Shown piece by piece: positions 1-11,984 of a DNA stretch of 64,000 nt. The notes below the pieces were generated by a model. That model ran no database searches and was not told where the DNA came from. It saw only the letters and a program-made list of their open reading frames with translations. The DNA is taken from positions 2,613,001 to 2,677,000 of the forward strand of contig NC_066600.1 in the NCBI RefSeq assembly GCF_905475345.1, read 5' to 3'. Numbering within the stretch: position 1 is the first letter of the stretch; each line of letters begins with the position of its first letter. Source of the stretch: Vespula vulgaris. Its lineage: Eukaryota; Arthropoda; Insecta; Hymenoptera; Vespidae. The position numbers and the translations under genes are program-made.

Positions 1-504
1 TAAATCTACATCGAATATGAAAAACTTCCAAAAGAAAAGAAGGAAAAAGACTGCCGATATAAATGGTTGTATTCTATTTCTAATTCGTCTTTCTAACATC
101 GGTCTTTACGAATTTCGTAAGAGAATTCACGTAAGATTAAAGAGTTGTGATTTGAATGATTTGAAATAAAGGACGTGAAAGAGGAGGAAATCTATGGATA
201 TTCGAAAAGGGATGATCGAAGTAGGGATTACATCGATGAAATTAAATTTTATATAGTTCCAAATTGCATTAGTAACGAAGTAAGTACCTATTCACGTGTA
301 TAATGTACGAAAATAAAAAAACAAAAAAAAAGGAAAAAGGACAAGAAGAAGAAGAAGAAGAAGAAGGTCACGTTTTTGGGTAGAACTAATATAGAGCTTA
401 GGCACGTCTTTTCCCGTCCATCGACGAAACGACCGCTATGAGAAGGGGCCCTTCTAGCCTATTTTTGAGAGGGAGTCGTAGCTGTTGGGAGAGGTGGAAG
501 AGAG

Positions 505-535
<31 letters not shown>

Positions 536-658
536 CGTAGGCCGGATGTAAGGAGGGACGAGGGAACGGGGGTTTCTCTGTTCGGCGGCTCGCACGTGAT
601 GTAGAGGGGACCGGAAGTGCTCGCTCCCTTACGCCTCAGCCTCGTGCCTTGCTTTCAT

Positions 659-708
<50 letters not shown>

Positions 709-1691
709 TCTGTCGGTAGCGATAGCGACGATGGGACTTGCGAGAAGTACCCTCTCTGTACAATCTCTCTCTCTCTCTTTTTGTATATCTATGTAAAATA
801 AGGAGGAACCTTCGTTGTAAATGTTTTACATAGCTTGATACATTGATTCCAAGCTTAATGAGAGAAAGTAAGCCCTATTTTGCGAAGCCCTTTATCTTTA
901 CACGCTCGATCATCTTACGTTAGTTTCGCTCGATCAGACTTTAGTAGGCCTCGGAAATGAATCTTGACAAGTATTAACTTTTCTTTACCCTATAAATACT
1001 TTCTTTTTCTTTTTCTTTTTCTTTTTCTTTTTTACTACTTGCTGTGTAATACCGATCATAATTATTTTATTAAAAATTTTAACCAGATAATTAAATAATT
1101 CTTTCTCTCTTTATCTTTCTCTTTCTTTTTTTCATTTATCACTATCTCATTATTATCTATATAACGACTGGAAAAAAATAAAAACTTGCATGAATCACAA
1201 ACGATAAAAAGCTCGTTATATTATATTGCGTGTATGTATATATAAAAGAGAATATATTTCTAGCACGAGTCCGACATAAAACCGACGTAGATTCGGTAAC
1301 CACTTCTCCTTCGAAGCTAGTTTCAATACGTTCTAGGCGTCTCGACGATTCTCCTGTTCCCTTTGAAATGAGCAACAATACCTTCGCTATGTGCCATAAG
1401 AAGGAGAGGGGAATGCATTTTGGGATGCATTAAGGGAGGAGCACTCGAGGACATTATAAAACTATCTCGCTCTCTACGAGAATATATTGGGGTAGGACTG
1501 CTCCTCCCTTTGCCTCCCTTCTACTACGACTTCCGGTCGTAATGTGAGCTTCCATTTTACCCTCCCTTTTCGTAGCCCTTCAGCCCGCCTTGTCCTTTGC
1601 TCGCGAACCAATCCCGTTGTACCTCTTCTTTTACATATATATATATATATATATATTGTACGTACATATATACATCAATGATATAGATACG

Positions 1692-1733
<42 letters not shown>

Positions 1734-1841
1734 CTAAAATAAAGTAAGACGTCGAGAATGAGTAAAGGAGAAAGAGAATATATCGAAGAGAAGAACACGC
1801 ACAGGAAAAAGAAAAGGGACGAAAAGAATAAATACATATAT

Positions 1842-1880
<39 letters not shown>

Positions 1881-3311
1881 TGAGTGTGCGTGTCGTGAGT
1901 TCTGAATGAGCTCGAGCCTTTGTAGTACGAAGTATGAATGAACGAACGAATGAATACAACCTGCGCCAACCACCCCGTCGTCCCTTTCCTATCCCTACGC
2001 CTTTTGCCTCCCGTCTTACGTTTGGTTAAAAAGAAAAAAAAAAAAAAGAAAGAAAGAAAGACCTTTTTCTATCTTCGATCCTCCTTTTCTCTGTGTGAAG
2101 AAACGATAGAGAATCGATCCTTATTTCACTTGTACTAAAAGAAATTTTTATATCTCACTTTAAACAATATTTATATTCATATAAAAAAAAAAAAAAAAAC
2201 CAATAAAACAATTTACATCGTTCAATTAGTTATAGCAATAGTTATTAATTCGTATAAATGAATCGTCAAAAAAGGATATATCATTGAATCATTCGTTTGT
2301 AATATTTATTGTTTAGAAAAACGATTTTATTTTATTTTTTTTTTTTTTTCAATAGAAAAAAAGTGTAAGACGTTTTTCATTAGTGAGAAGAACGTAAAGT
2401 CGATGAAACCGAAGACGACGACGACGAGGATGACGACGACACGACGCGACGACGACGACGACGACGAGAAACGTTCGTTGCTTCGCGTCACGTACATGCG
2501 TCGCGTCGCACGTGCACAGACCCACAAACGATGGCGCACACACGGAGAAAAACTCACGCGTGCGCGCCCGTGTATATCGTGTGTATAAATTAAAACTTGC
2601 TGGCATTCGGAGACGCTACACGACAAAGGCGATTCCTTCTTTCTATGTCGTGTGCGTGCAAAATTGATTTCTCGAGGGCCAGTGGTTTTCAAACTTTTGC
2701 GACAAACCCTCCCCCTATTACGACCTACCTCCTCCTCCTCCTCCTCCTCCTCCTCCTCCTCCATCATCCCTCCTACTCTCCTCTCTCAACGCCACTGTTC
2801 AATTTTTTTTTATACGAATATAATAGTCTATAATTTGTCTCTTTGCGTTAGCATTTATTTCGTTATAGCTGACTTTTAGATTCGTTAATACATACCTACG
2901 ATTTGCTTCTTCTTTAACTTGAAATAATACATCGAATCGTTTCAAATGTTTAATTTAGAATGATTATATCTATATGACAATTATTCGTTATTTATAATCT
3001 TTCGACGATCTCGCTTTTTCTTTTTACGTTTTCCTTTTTTCTTTTCTTTTTCTTTTTTTTTTTTTTAATCGGCGTTAAAAAGACCAATGATTTAATTTAT
3101 TAATCGATAATATCGCTTTGAAAACCATTGCCTTAGGCTCTAAAAGAACGACGTCGGTCCGCTAACCAAAAAAGGATCGACGTATCATTGTGACGCCATT
3201 GGTACCTTTATGGGAAAGCTTAGTCAATCGTACCGACGAGTACAATGATTATTTGTTAAGCAACCACCGCGTTTTAACTAACCACGATGGGCCACGCAGC
3301 ATTCTGATCAT

Positions 3312-3348
<37 letters not shown>

Positions 3349-4319
3349 CCCGTCTATCTTTCTCTTTTTCTTCCTCACCACCAACAGCAGCACGTCGGTG
3401 TTCTTTTTCAACATGATTATCTTTTCGAATGGCCGTGAAATCGTGCAACGACACATTATTAACTATTCAATTATTAATTAGATACCGAAATATTAATGCG
3501 ATTAATTAGGATTCTAATCGCGCACATATTTAACTTGAATTAGTATCAATTATTTAACAAAAACATTTCTCTCCGTCGCTTTTCTTTCTTTTATTCATTG
3601 CTCTACGACAATATCCGATTGATCATGACGCCAAATCGTGCATCGTCCATTTAACTCGAAATTTATCAATTATTTAAAAAAAAACACGATTTCTATATTC
3701 GTTCTTTCCTACTTATACGTTCTTTTATATCGCAAATGATATCATCCATTTAATATTTATTTATCAAGTATACAAGTTTTAGATAGTCGACTGTAAAAAA
3801 ATATCATAATTTTTCTGAGAGAATGAGAAATCGAGTTGAGCCGAAACAAAGTAGGTTTGGAGTAACTCGCGAATCGTCTTCTTCATCGTCCGCGGTGAAG
3901 CGTGCAAATAGTGAACGAGCAGAGACGAAGGAGAAGGAGGGGAGGGTGTGAGAGGGAGAAGAGGGACGAGGAGGAGGTGAAGGAGGGCTACTCGCACGCT
4001 CCGACTTTCCCTCGTTCAGCCACGGTCACTGTTGCAATGACGTAAGGCCCCCCTAGAGTAGAGACTAGATAATTGTTGGCCTGCTAGCTAGCGCAGAAGA
4101 GACTCGCTTTATAATCTTCTCCATCATTCCGTGCCATTCCATTCTATTTCGTTCGACTTTCGTCTCTTTTATTCGTTGCTACTATTTCCTTTTTCTTTTT
4201 TTCCTCTCTTTTTTCTCTTTTTATTTATCACGTCTTCTTCCCCTTTTTCGTTTTCATTGATAAAAGAACGTTTTTACACTTTAACTGGTTTCTACTCCTA
4301 ACACGTGTCCTATACGTAC

Positions 4320-4359
<40 letters not shown>

Positions 4360-4608
4360 TTATATATATACGTGTGCGTGTGTGTGTGGGTAGGTGGGTA
4401 TATATACATTAAAGGTACATATGTAATTTAAATAAAAAAAATTGTATACCTTCAAAGAACGAACGAATCGGTCGAGGAAAATCTATACAAATATTAAATC
4501 GTAGTCTCGATCGATTTGAAGAAAGAAAAAAAAGAAAAAAGAATGAAAATATGAGATATTTCGCAGGACTTGATGGCACATATGCAATACTATCTGCGAA
4601 AGATGAAG

Positions 4609-4640
<32 letters not shown>

Positions 4641-4973
4641 CAAGAAGAAGTAGAAGGCGTGAGTGACGGCAGACGATGCTAATGAGAGATCCTATCACTT
4701 AGCCTGACGTAACATGGCGGCAACTTCGTTCTTAAGTTCGAGAGAGTTAATTCTATCAGAATAAAAGGAAAACGTTTCATTCATCATCCTTCGTCCGACG
4801 AATCGATCGTTATATTAATTCAAAAAAAAAAGAAAAGAAAGGGAAAAAAAGGGAAAAAGAAAGAAAAAAAGAAAGAAAAAAAGAAAAATGACCATAATAA
4901 TTTTAATAACGTAGTTTAGGGACGCTTTAACGTAAGGATCATTCAAATTTGATAAATCGATCTATCGACTTAC
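1..4973 (-). other. Intron downstream of exon E (partial)
   Basis: No exon was found. The stretch holds GA/CT runs (about 510-534, 660-708, 1694-1735, 1851-1877, 3316-3345), TA runs (1636-1656, 4319-4357), an ACG-class array (about 2404-2466), CTC (2728-2763) and GAA (about 4600-4638). Non-repetitive blocks lie at 1480-1620, with an ACTTCCGG octamer at 1529-1536 and a CCAAT-type sequence near 1609, at 540-650, with CCGGAAGT at 611-618, and at 3980-4140. Phase-1 entry is required for the next exon, which I do not see. Confidence 0.75.
3980..4140. promoter_or_regulatory. Candidate regulatory block with C/EBP-like and CRE-like sites
   Basis: A non-repetitive block between simple repeats. It has TTGCAA (4032-4037) immediately followed by TGACGTAA (4038-4045), resembling adjacent C/EBP and CREB/ATF half-sites, and GCTAGCTAGCGC nearby. 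Function is inferred from motif content only. Confidence 0.22.
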
Positions 4974-5240
4974 CATCGTTATGATATTGTCTCGAGGCCA
5001 ACGAAACGGCGCCGGACGATGGCTGTTGCGTAGGGGCTGTTGCCTGAGTGGTAGGACCATGCGTTTGGCCGGACGAGTTAGTGTTGTTAGAGCTAGCTGG
5101 TGTCGTAGCTGGACTCTTGTGTTCCTGATGACCAGACGAATCCTGGTATCCCAAAAAATCACCTAAATCTGGGACGCATACGCTCTCGTACAAGTTGCTC
5201 GCCGTAGTGTTCTCCAGTGAGGCCTTTTCAGCATCGACAT
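4974..5240 (-). CDS. pnt: pointed (ETS1-like) exon E, linker between PNT and ETS domains
   Basis: The exon is 267 bp, with a ttcag acceptor (5241-5245) and a gtaagt donor (4968-4973), phase 1 at both ends. The first codon completes an Asp split with exon D, so Leu-Gln-Lys of the PNT domain continues directly into Asp-Val-Asp-Ala-Glu. The 89 codons encode a low-structure region. First comes an acidic/aromatic patch (Val-Pro-Asp-Leu-Gly-Asp-Phe-Leu-Gly-Tyr, about residues 235-244) that resembles a short activation segment. It is followed by a Ser/Thr/Pro/Gln-rich tract with two further proline-directed sites (Ser255-Pro, Thr259-Pro). In ETS1-type proteins the equivalent linker joins the PNT domain to the C-terminal ETS domain, which must lie on further minus-strand exons beyond position 1. 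Whether this exon is shared with a P1-type isoform lacking the PNT domain cannot be decided here. Confidence 0.92.
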
Positions 5241-5751
5241 CTGAATTTAAAATTAATTTCAAAACGAATGAATCCCGAACGAATTATTTTCTCTTCGATC
5301 TTCAGCATCCATTTTTCTTTTCTTATTACCACCTAATAGATCCTTAACGATGATAATGAAAGAACTTCGATATATTTATTCTCTACGAATGATCATCGCG
5401 ATGACTAATCAATCAAATGGAAATAATAAGTAAATGATATTAATTTCATTTTAATATATTTTATTAAAAAGAAACAAGTCGAACGATCCGTTCGAGACGA
5501 GGATTCGTGTAACGTCGGACGAAAGGCAATCAGACCGAGAAACGAGCTTTTATCTATGGCTGATAGCGTTATATATGCGACGCAATTATGACCACAAAAT
5601 GGAACATGCTCGTGATAGAAGGAGATTAATTATTCTGCTTTTGAAAACTTTCCACGATCCAACGATTGTTAGTACTTATAAAAGAAGCATTTTTTTTTAA
5701 CGTGAAATCATGAAAAGGAAATATAAAACGAAGATGCATTTTATGCTGCAA

Positions 5752-5793
<42 letters not shown>

Positions 5794-5814
5794 CTATATT
5801 TTCTAAACGCATAG

Positions 5815-6000
5815 AGTCTTAGCTAGGTAATTTCGCAATGGCCCGGTACAACAATAGGACAAATTGAAAGAAAGCGAGGCAACAACAACGCGATGATCTA
5901 CCGCGCAGATCGCTCCGGTCAGCGCGGAGCAAGTAACTAAGTTTCACCGTGACTCGATCGTGCTTGCCACAAATAGGAGGAGGATGCAGCTTTTCAGTTT
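5815..6000. promoter_or_regulatory. Candidate regulatory block
   Basis: A unique-sequence island between a TA run and a pyrimidine tract. It contains an AACAATAGG Sox-like site and CGCGCAGATCGCTCCGGTC-type GC-rich sequence. There is no open frame of note. The regulatory role is an inference from composition in an otherwise repeat-rich intron. Confidence 0.18.
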
Positions 6001-7156
6001 CTACTTTTTTTTTTCCTTTTTTTTTCTTTTTTTCTCTTCTCTTCTTTTTTTTCACTTTGCAGGCGCAACAACGTTTCCTAATATCCGTTCTCGTTCATGG
6101 AATCAAAGCGATTACCCACGCTGCTCGGCGTATGTCACGGCGTTGTATGTATAATAACGTGCTAGAATAAACACTTTATTACCTCCGTCGTCATATAGAT
6201 CATTTGCGAGGATCTAAATGATCGTGGAAGATGATAATGATGATGATGATGATAATGATGATGATAATGAAGATGACGATGACGATGACGATGAACATAC
6301 GTGAGAACATAGGCACGTTTACGTATGACATTTGATTTTAATTGTATATAGGTATTCGGTTGTATAGACATCGAATGTATGTACATATGTTAAATTTGAA
6401 AAAAAAGAGAAAGAAAGAAAAGAAAGAAAAGAAATGAAACACGCAGGAACGACAGGCTACGTCAATTTTCTAGCATGACGAATAGAGAAACGCGAATTAA
6501 TCGATAAGGAAGTATGGGAGTTCGCTCGATGGAAGTTAAATCATGGATGAAGCTCCGCTTCCTGTCCTCCTTTCGATCCCATAGTTTTTTTTCTCCTTTC
6601 TTCCTTTTATTTTCGATCGATTTAGATGCTCTCTCAACGTAGAATAATTAATTATTCTTGACGAACGAATCGGGAGAGAAACATTTATAAAAAAAAATAA
6701 AAAGAAAAAGAAATCGAAAGAAAAGATTAAAACGATCATCTCGCTAATAAGAACATATAAATCGAGATCTATAGAAATTTCTTGTCGATGAAAAACATTC
6801 AAAAATTCTCGTTTTCCATTTCGTTTTCGTTTTCGTTTTCGTTTCCTATCACCGGATAGATAGATCTAGAGAGATCGAAACTCGAGTGGATCCCTTAGGT
6901 ATTCAATTGCTGGCTTGTAAAAGCACCTAAGTGGCCGAGACATTGGCACGGGGCTATTCTGTTGGTTGCAGGATATCCGGAATAAGAATTTCTATACCGA
7001 AAACTTTTCTCTCTCTCTCTCTCTCTCTCTTTTTTCCTTCTTCTTCTTCTTCCTCGTCTCGTAGTACTTCTTTCTCCCTTCCTATTCTCTCCTTCGTTCG
7101 AATAAAAACTCTTAACGTCGATTCAATGTACGTAGGATGAAGTGGAGGAGGAAGGT

Positions 7157-7219
7157 ACCACCACCACCACCATTATTATTACTACAACTACTACTACAAA
7201 TACTACAACTACAACTACA

Positions 7220-7288
<69 letters not shown>
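7157..7288. repeat. (CTA)n/(ACC)n trinucleotide array
   Basis: It begins with about five CCA units, passes through ATT and CTACAA variants, then runs as pure CTA from about 7220 to 7288. At about 130 bp it is among the longest single-motif tracts in the window. The poly-Thr and poly-Leu open frames through it are artefacts. Confidence 0.95.
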
Positions 7289-7290
<2 letters not shown>

Positions 7291-7503
7291 CCCTTCGTCA
7301 TTGTCCTTTGTCCTTCCCCTTCATCATTTGTCCGCGTACCTGCCGTGATATTGCGATTTTACGGAAATTCGATCTGTTTTTACCGATCCTGCTGCTCCTG
7401 CAGGACTACTGTATCTAACGATCCGTCTATCTACATCGATCTGCACCGTACCACGTAAGTACGTACTATACGAACTTTTTCTTACATAGTATTTTTTTTT
7501 TTC

Positions 7504-8080
7504 ACACGTTCTCACCCTTTTCGTTTAGTGATTACGTGTCTATGGATAAATTAATCAATGTACGAGCGCGTCAATCATCGACTGATTTTTTTTTTTCTTT
7601 TTTTGTTACGTCGATTATAAAAGGAGTTTGAAAAAACAGGTGCAATGACGATCTATTTCCGTCGCAGAAGAGTGTGTTCGTGTATGTGTGTGTCTTCGTT
7701 TTTCTCGATATTCTGTTTTCTTTGATCTTCCTTTACACGTTCCCACCCTTTTAGTGGAAGTTACGAATCTACGGATATATTAATCAATGTATACGGGCGT
7801 GTCGATCGTTGACTAACTTTTTCGTAGACACGTTGTATCGATTATAAAAGAGTCTTAAAAAAAACAAGTCTAATGACGATCCATTTCCATCGCAGATGAG
7901 TATACTTATAGACGTGAACACTTTTTTTCTTTTTTCTTCTTTACACGTTTTCACCCTTTTCGCGAAGAATCTACGGAGAAGTTAGTCAATGTATTCAATT
8001 ATTCAACTCGGCGATCATTGATTAACTCGTTTGACTGTAAAAAGAGGATACAAAGAAACAAGTGTACGAGTGTATTCATA
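7504..8080. repeat. Degenerate three-copy tandem repeat, period about 208-231 bp
   Basis: The three units start at 7504, 7735 and 7943, each with ACACGTT followed by CACCCTTTT. Shared blocks recur in the same order. TTAATCAATGTA is at 7551 and 7780, with a related GTCAATGTA near 7983. CGATTATAAAAG is near 7612 and 7840, with a weaker match near 8034. ATGACGATC followed by ATTTCC and TCGCAGA is at 7645 and 7873. An AACAAGT-type block closes units 2 and 3. Divergence between the copies indicates an old duplication. The array ends about 70 bp from the donor of the PNT-domain exon. Confidence 0.85.
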
Positions 8081-8152
8081 CCAAAAAGAAAAGGAAAGGA
8101 AAGAAAAGAAAAAAGAAGGGAAAAAATAAATATAAAGAGAAAAATTACGCAC

Positions 8153-8356
8153 CTTTCTGAAGTATTTCGAGGTGTTCCCATAGAATGTCACCCATGAAGG
8201 CCGGGGCACGTGCTAAAAAGGATTCCTTTCCCATAGCGCAAATCTGTTTTCCGGTCATGTGCTGCCAGGGTTGCATGGCCACACCCTCCAACGAAAATTC
8301 ACCGATAGCCCAATGCAACCAGTGGGCGACAGCTGCTTCCGACCATTGCCTTGGGT
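8153..8356 (-). CDS. pnt: pointed (ETS1-like) exon D, Pointed (PNT/SAM) domain
   Basis: This 204-bp exon has a ttcag acceptor (8357-8361) and a gtgcgt donor (8147-8152), phase 1 at both ends. It encodes residues 145-212, the core of a PNT domain. Hallmarks are Asp-Pro-Arg-Gln-Trp at the start, Trp-Leu-His-Trp-Ala, Glu-Phe-Ser-Leu-Glu-Gly-Val, Gly-Lys-Gln-Ile-Cys-Ala-Met-Gly-Lys, and the near-invariant Gly-Asp-Ile-Leu-Trp-Glu-His-Leu-Glu-Ile-Leu-Gln-Lys at the end. The pattern is that of ETS1/ETS2/Pointed rather than Yan/TEL, which have a polymerising SAM interface. The domain docks ERK and, in flies, the regulators Mae and Yan. One oddity is that the Phe-Leu-x-x-Ala-Pro-x-Phe segment has Arg194 where ETS1 has Leu116 of the ERK-docking surface. 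The plus-strand frame through this exon is an antisense shadow. Confidence 0.97.
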
Positions 8357-9128
8357 CTGAAAAAACATGTATATGAGATTATCTCATTAAGAACGATACC
8401 AACGTATACATTATCTCGGATATCACTTCGAGTTCCTGCGTAAACTGGGGCAGAAAGAATCAAATATGTATTCTTTCATGGAGTCATTATTTTTATATTT
8501 AAAAAATACAGAACGGATGGAAATTTTCTAAGCGGTTTTGAAAAATCGATTACTATCGTCGATTATTTATGTCGCTATTACAAAATCGATTATTATCATT
8601 ATTACTAGAAAATTAAAAGTCTAAGAGATCCCGAGAAGGAGTAATCGATTTTCGATATCACTGAAAAACTTTCAGCTCATTTTTACCCTCGTAATTGTTC
8701 ATTAACGATACATCATGTACACGTTGCTAAAGTTCGATAGTAGATGTTTCGATAAAAAGAAACAAGAAAGAAGAAAAAGAAAGAAGAAGAAGTTATAAGA
8801 AATGTCGACGGCGACGAACCGTCGTTAAAGATTCCTATAAATAATGTATTTATTATAAATCTAATAGAAGAAACACAAAGAGACATAGAGGCTATAGTAA
8901 ATCCATATAGAGTTCTCTTTGGGTAGAAGGAATACCGAGAAACATTGGAATGTCCCATTTGAAGTGCGCGCCCATATTTGCACGCGCGTCTTGCATTGTT
9001 TCGCGGTATCTTCCTACGTAAAAGTACAGTTCGGCTCATAATGCAAACAGAAATGATGTCGGCGAAACGAAACACCGCACGTTGACGTCTGACCAACTGA
9101 CTCTTCATTTCTTTTTATTTTCATCGAA

Positions 9129-9168
<40 letters not shown>

Positions 9169-9375
9169 CGAAAATTAGAAACTCATTATCAACTTATAAC
9201 GAACTTATTAAGAATTCATTAGTTTTAACGCAAAGCTTACAAGCATTTCAAATGAAAAAGCTATATTCATTTAAGAGATCGTTTAGCACGATGTGATGAT
9301 CGTTTAACAGAACGACGTTAAAAAGAAAAATAAAATAAAATAAAGAAGAGAGAAGAAAAAGAAAAAGAAAACGAA

Positions 9376-9444
<69 letters not shown>

Positions 9445-10852
9445 TATCTGTCTCTCTATATATCTCTCTATCTCCTTCTCTCTTGCTCGAAGAAGGAGGT
9501 GCGAAGGTAAACGTTCAGAAGAGTTAACAAAGTCGAGACAAAACGGCCAGGTAAAAAAAGGAACAAAATTCACGTGTCACGAACGAAGTTGGTATACCTA
9601 TAACGATCGAAATCTTTCCTTCGATCGAAATACACACTTTTCTCTCTCTCCCTCTCTTTCTCTCTCTTTTCTTGAGCTACGTGATGAGAGAACCAACCAT
9701 CTTTTTATGAATGGAAGCCGACGATCGAACAAGAGAGACAGAGAGAGAGAGAGAGAAATAAAGAAAAAGCATAGAGATTCGTAGAAAACGATGAGATACT
9801 TTCGCGCATACATCGAGAGAGAGAGAAAGAGAGAGATGTGGCCGATAATATAATATAAATATAGAAAAGGTGAGTAAAGAGCAAGGCGAGCGTGTCTAAC
9901 GGCATACCGCCATCAAAGCGACCGCCGATGTTTGAGGATCGTGCCGATGTTTACACAACTTATTCCTTGTCAGTATTGTTAACAGACTCTCTCTTCTCTC
10001 TCTCTCTCTCTCTCTCTCTTTTACTCTCACTTTTTCTCCTTCATTTCTCCTCTACCTCTCAGTCGTCCCTCGTCTTCCATACGAGTAAGATCTCATTGTT
10101 CAGTTTCGAGTGCGCACACGTAAGATTGTCGATAATATAAATTCTTTGAATCGTTCGCTCGATCTTTTATATGTATATATATATATGTATATAAGTATCG
10201 TATTAATATGTTATATTAATATATTATATAAGTAAGTATATAATGGAATAATGATATGTAATGATGACGACGCGACGCTTATTTAGAAAATACGAAAGTC
10301 GAAAATAAATAATATATAAAACGTTATTATTGGATAATCAAACAACGATAACCGAAAAAATACACAGGCATGTATGTATACGTTCTACGGAGAGAAAGAT
10401 TTGTGAAAATCAAAGTTTTTCCAAAAGACAGGACCACGATGATCTCGGTTAGTTGATTTAGGAAGGTCCACCAACGCAGGTGGGTAGGAACTTTTATGTA
10501 CCTGTTGTACAAACGCAACTTTATCTTTGCCATAACATGTTTCCTTTGTTTCCTATAAAAAAAAAAAAGAACAGAAAGAAAGAAAGAAAGAAAAAAGATG
10601 AAAAGATGAAAAGATACGAAACGACAAAGAAAATACATTATGATAGCATTAATCAACGTTAAAATTATTCGAACACTCGAATGAATAATTTATATAATTA
10701 AAACATAAATGTTAATCATCATTTATCATCACGACGAAATAGGGAAAATATTTTATAATATTTTTCATTTATTAAAACACGTGTACTGTTTAATCAAAAT
10801 ACGGGGACAACAAATTTTCTTGATAACTATTAAAGATCAATCGTATGAATTA

Positions 10853-10893
<41 letters not shown>

Positions 10894-11681
10894 TATATAT
10901 ATATATATATATACATTCCTCGAGACTACGAAATTTTTAAGATCAATTCACTTTTCCTCAAATTAATGAAAAACTACGAGGTCGAAAAAAAGGAACTTTT
11001 AAATCGTTCTAAAGGATCAACGAAAGTTCGTGTTAACGCGAAGGACACAACACAGACAGAGAAGGACGAATAGATAAACATAGATAAACAAAAAAAGAGA
11101 GAGAAAGAGAGAGAGAGGCAGACAGACGTACAGACGATCAGACAGACAGACAGACAGACAAATAGACAGAAAGGCAGACAGACAAAGTTCAAGCTTGAAA
11201 TGGCAATCGTTGGTTCACGGAGGTCAGACCATGGAAGTGATCTGCTGGCCCGAGGGTACGAACTCCGGGGCATGTAGACCGGAAGTAACGTCACACCCGC
11301 GTGGCTCTGAATGCGCATACCGGATGTGTGGCATCGGCTCCCCATCAGAGAACCATCAACATCACATTCACAATTCCTGCACATCGTCGGCTCGTCGCAC
11401 ATCACATTACATCGTGCCTAAGTGCGGGCGTCGCACGCGATCTATCCACCAGTATAACGTACCTACATATATATTATATATACGCCACACGTAGAAAGAC
11501 GTATGTATTTATCTCTATACAATAATACAAGTAATGTCTATGTAGTGGTAATAGTAGTAGTAGTAAAGTAGTAGTAGAAGAGTTCTTTCGCGCGTATCCA
11601 TCACTTTCATGATTTTCGTTCTCTTCGTTCTTTTTTTTTTGTTCTTCTTTTTTCCTCTCTTTTTTTCTTTTTTTTTTTTTT

Positions 11682-11730
<49 letters not shown>

Positions 11731-11984
11731 GACGAATGTCGAATATCAAGGCAAACGATCGACGCGAAAACAACGAAATTAAAGAATACTGTTATTCGAT
11801 CAAATTAGTTAGTCACGCTCTTGTTCATATTTTCTTATTGTAAATATCGAAAAAAGGAAAAAAAAAGAGTAATAATAATGATAGTTTATAAATGATAATT
11901 GGATAAATGTGTGCGGGTTTATATAGTATTTTACTTAGGTTATTCATTTGCATTTAAGAAAGAAGAAGATATATAGAGACTAAC
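8357..11984 (-). other. Intron between exons C and D
   Basis: There is no convincing coding exon. It holds CT/GA runs (9121-9165, 9379-9431, about 9990-10020), a TA run (10857-10914), a GACA-rich tract (about 11100-11190), and a TA run (11687-11726). A non-repetitive block at 11195-11440 is listed separately. AT-rich unique sequence fills 8400-9100 and 10140-10850. Confidence 0.8.
11195..11440. promoter_or_regulatory. Candidate regulatory block with ETS and CRE-like sites
   Basis: A block of balanced composition, open in a frame on both strands, but with no recognisable protein family and no paired splice sites matching the phase of the neighbouring exons. It has CCGGAAGT at 11279-11286 followed at once by AACGTCAC (CRE-like), then CACCCGCGTGG and ACCGGATGTG near 11320. 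This clustering fits an intronic enhancer responsive to ETS factors better than an exon. Confidence 0.3.

Larger units (their letters stand above)
5241..8152 (-). other. Intron between exons D and E
   Basis: No coding exon is seen. It contains a TA run (about 5754-5789), GAT/GAC triplets (about 6235-6292), a long CTA array (7157-7288), and a degenerate triplication at 7504-8080. A non-repetitive CpG-containing block lies at about 5815-6000. The rest is AT-rich unique sequence with poly-pyrimidine and poly-purine tracts. Confidence 0.8.

Noticed and set aside
1631..1973. Ser/Leu- and Arg/Glu-rich open frames in all GA/CT tracts
   Set aside because: They are translations of dinucleotide repeats; the same happens at dozens of places in the window, in several frames at once.
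4981..5166. Plus-strand and alternate minus-strand frames over exon E
   Set aside because: Shadows of the exon E frame, which alone continues in phase from exon D.
8185..8376. Plus-strand open frame over the PNT-domain exon
   Set aside because: It is antisense to exon D, whose minus-strand frame encodes a clear PNT domain with proper splice sites.
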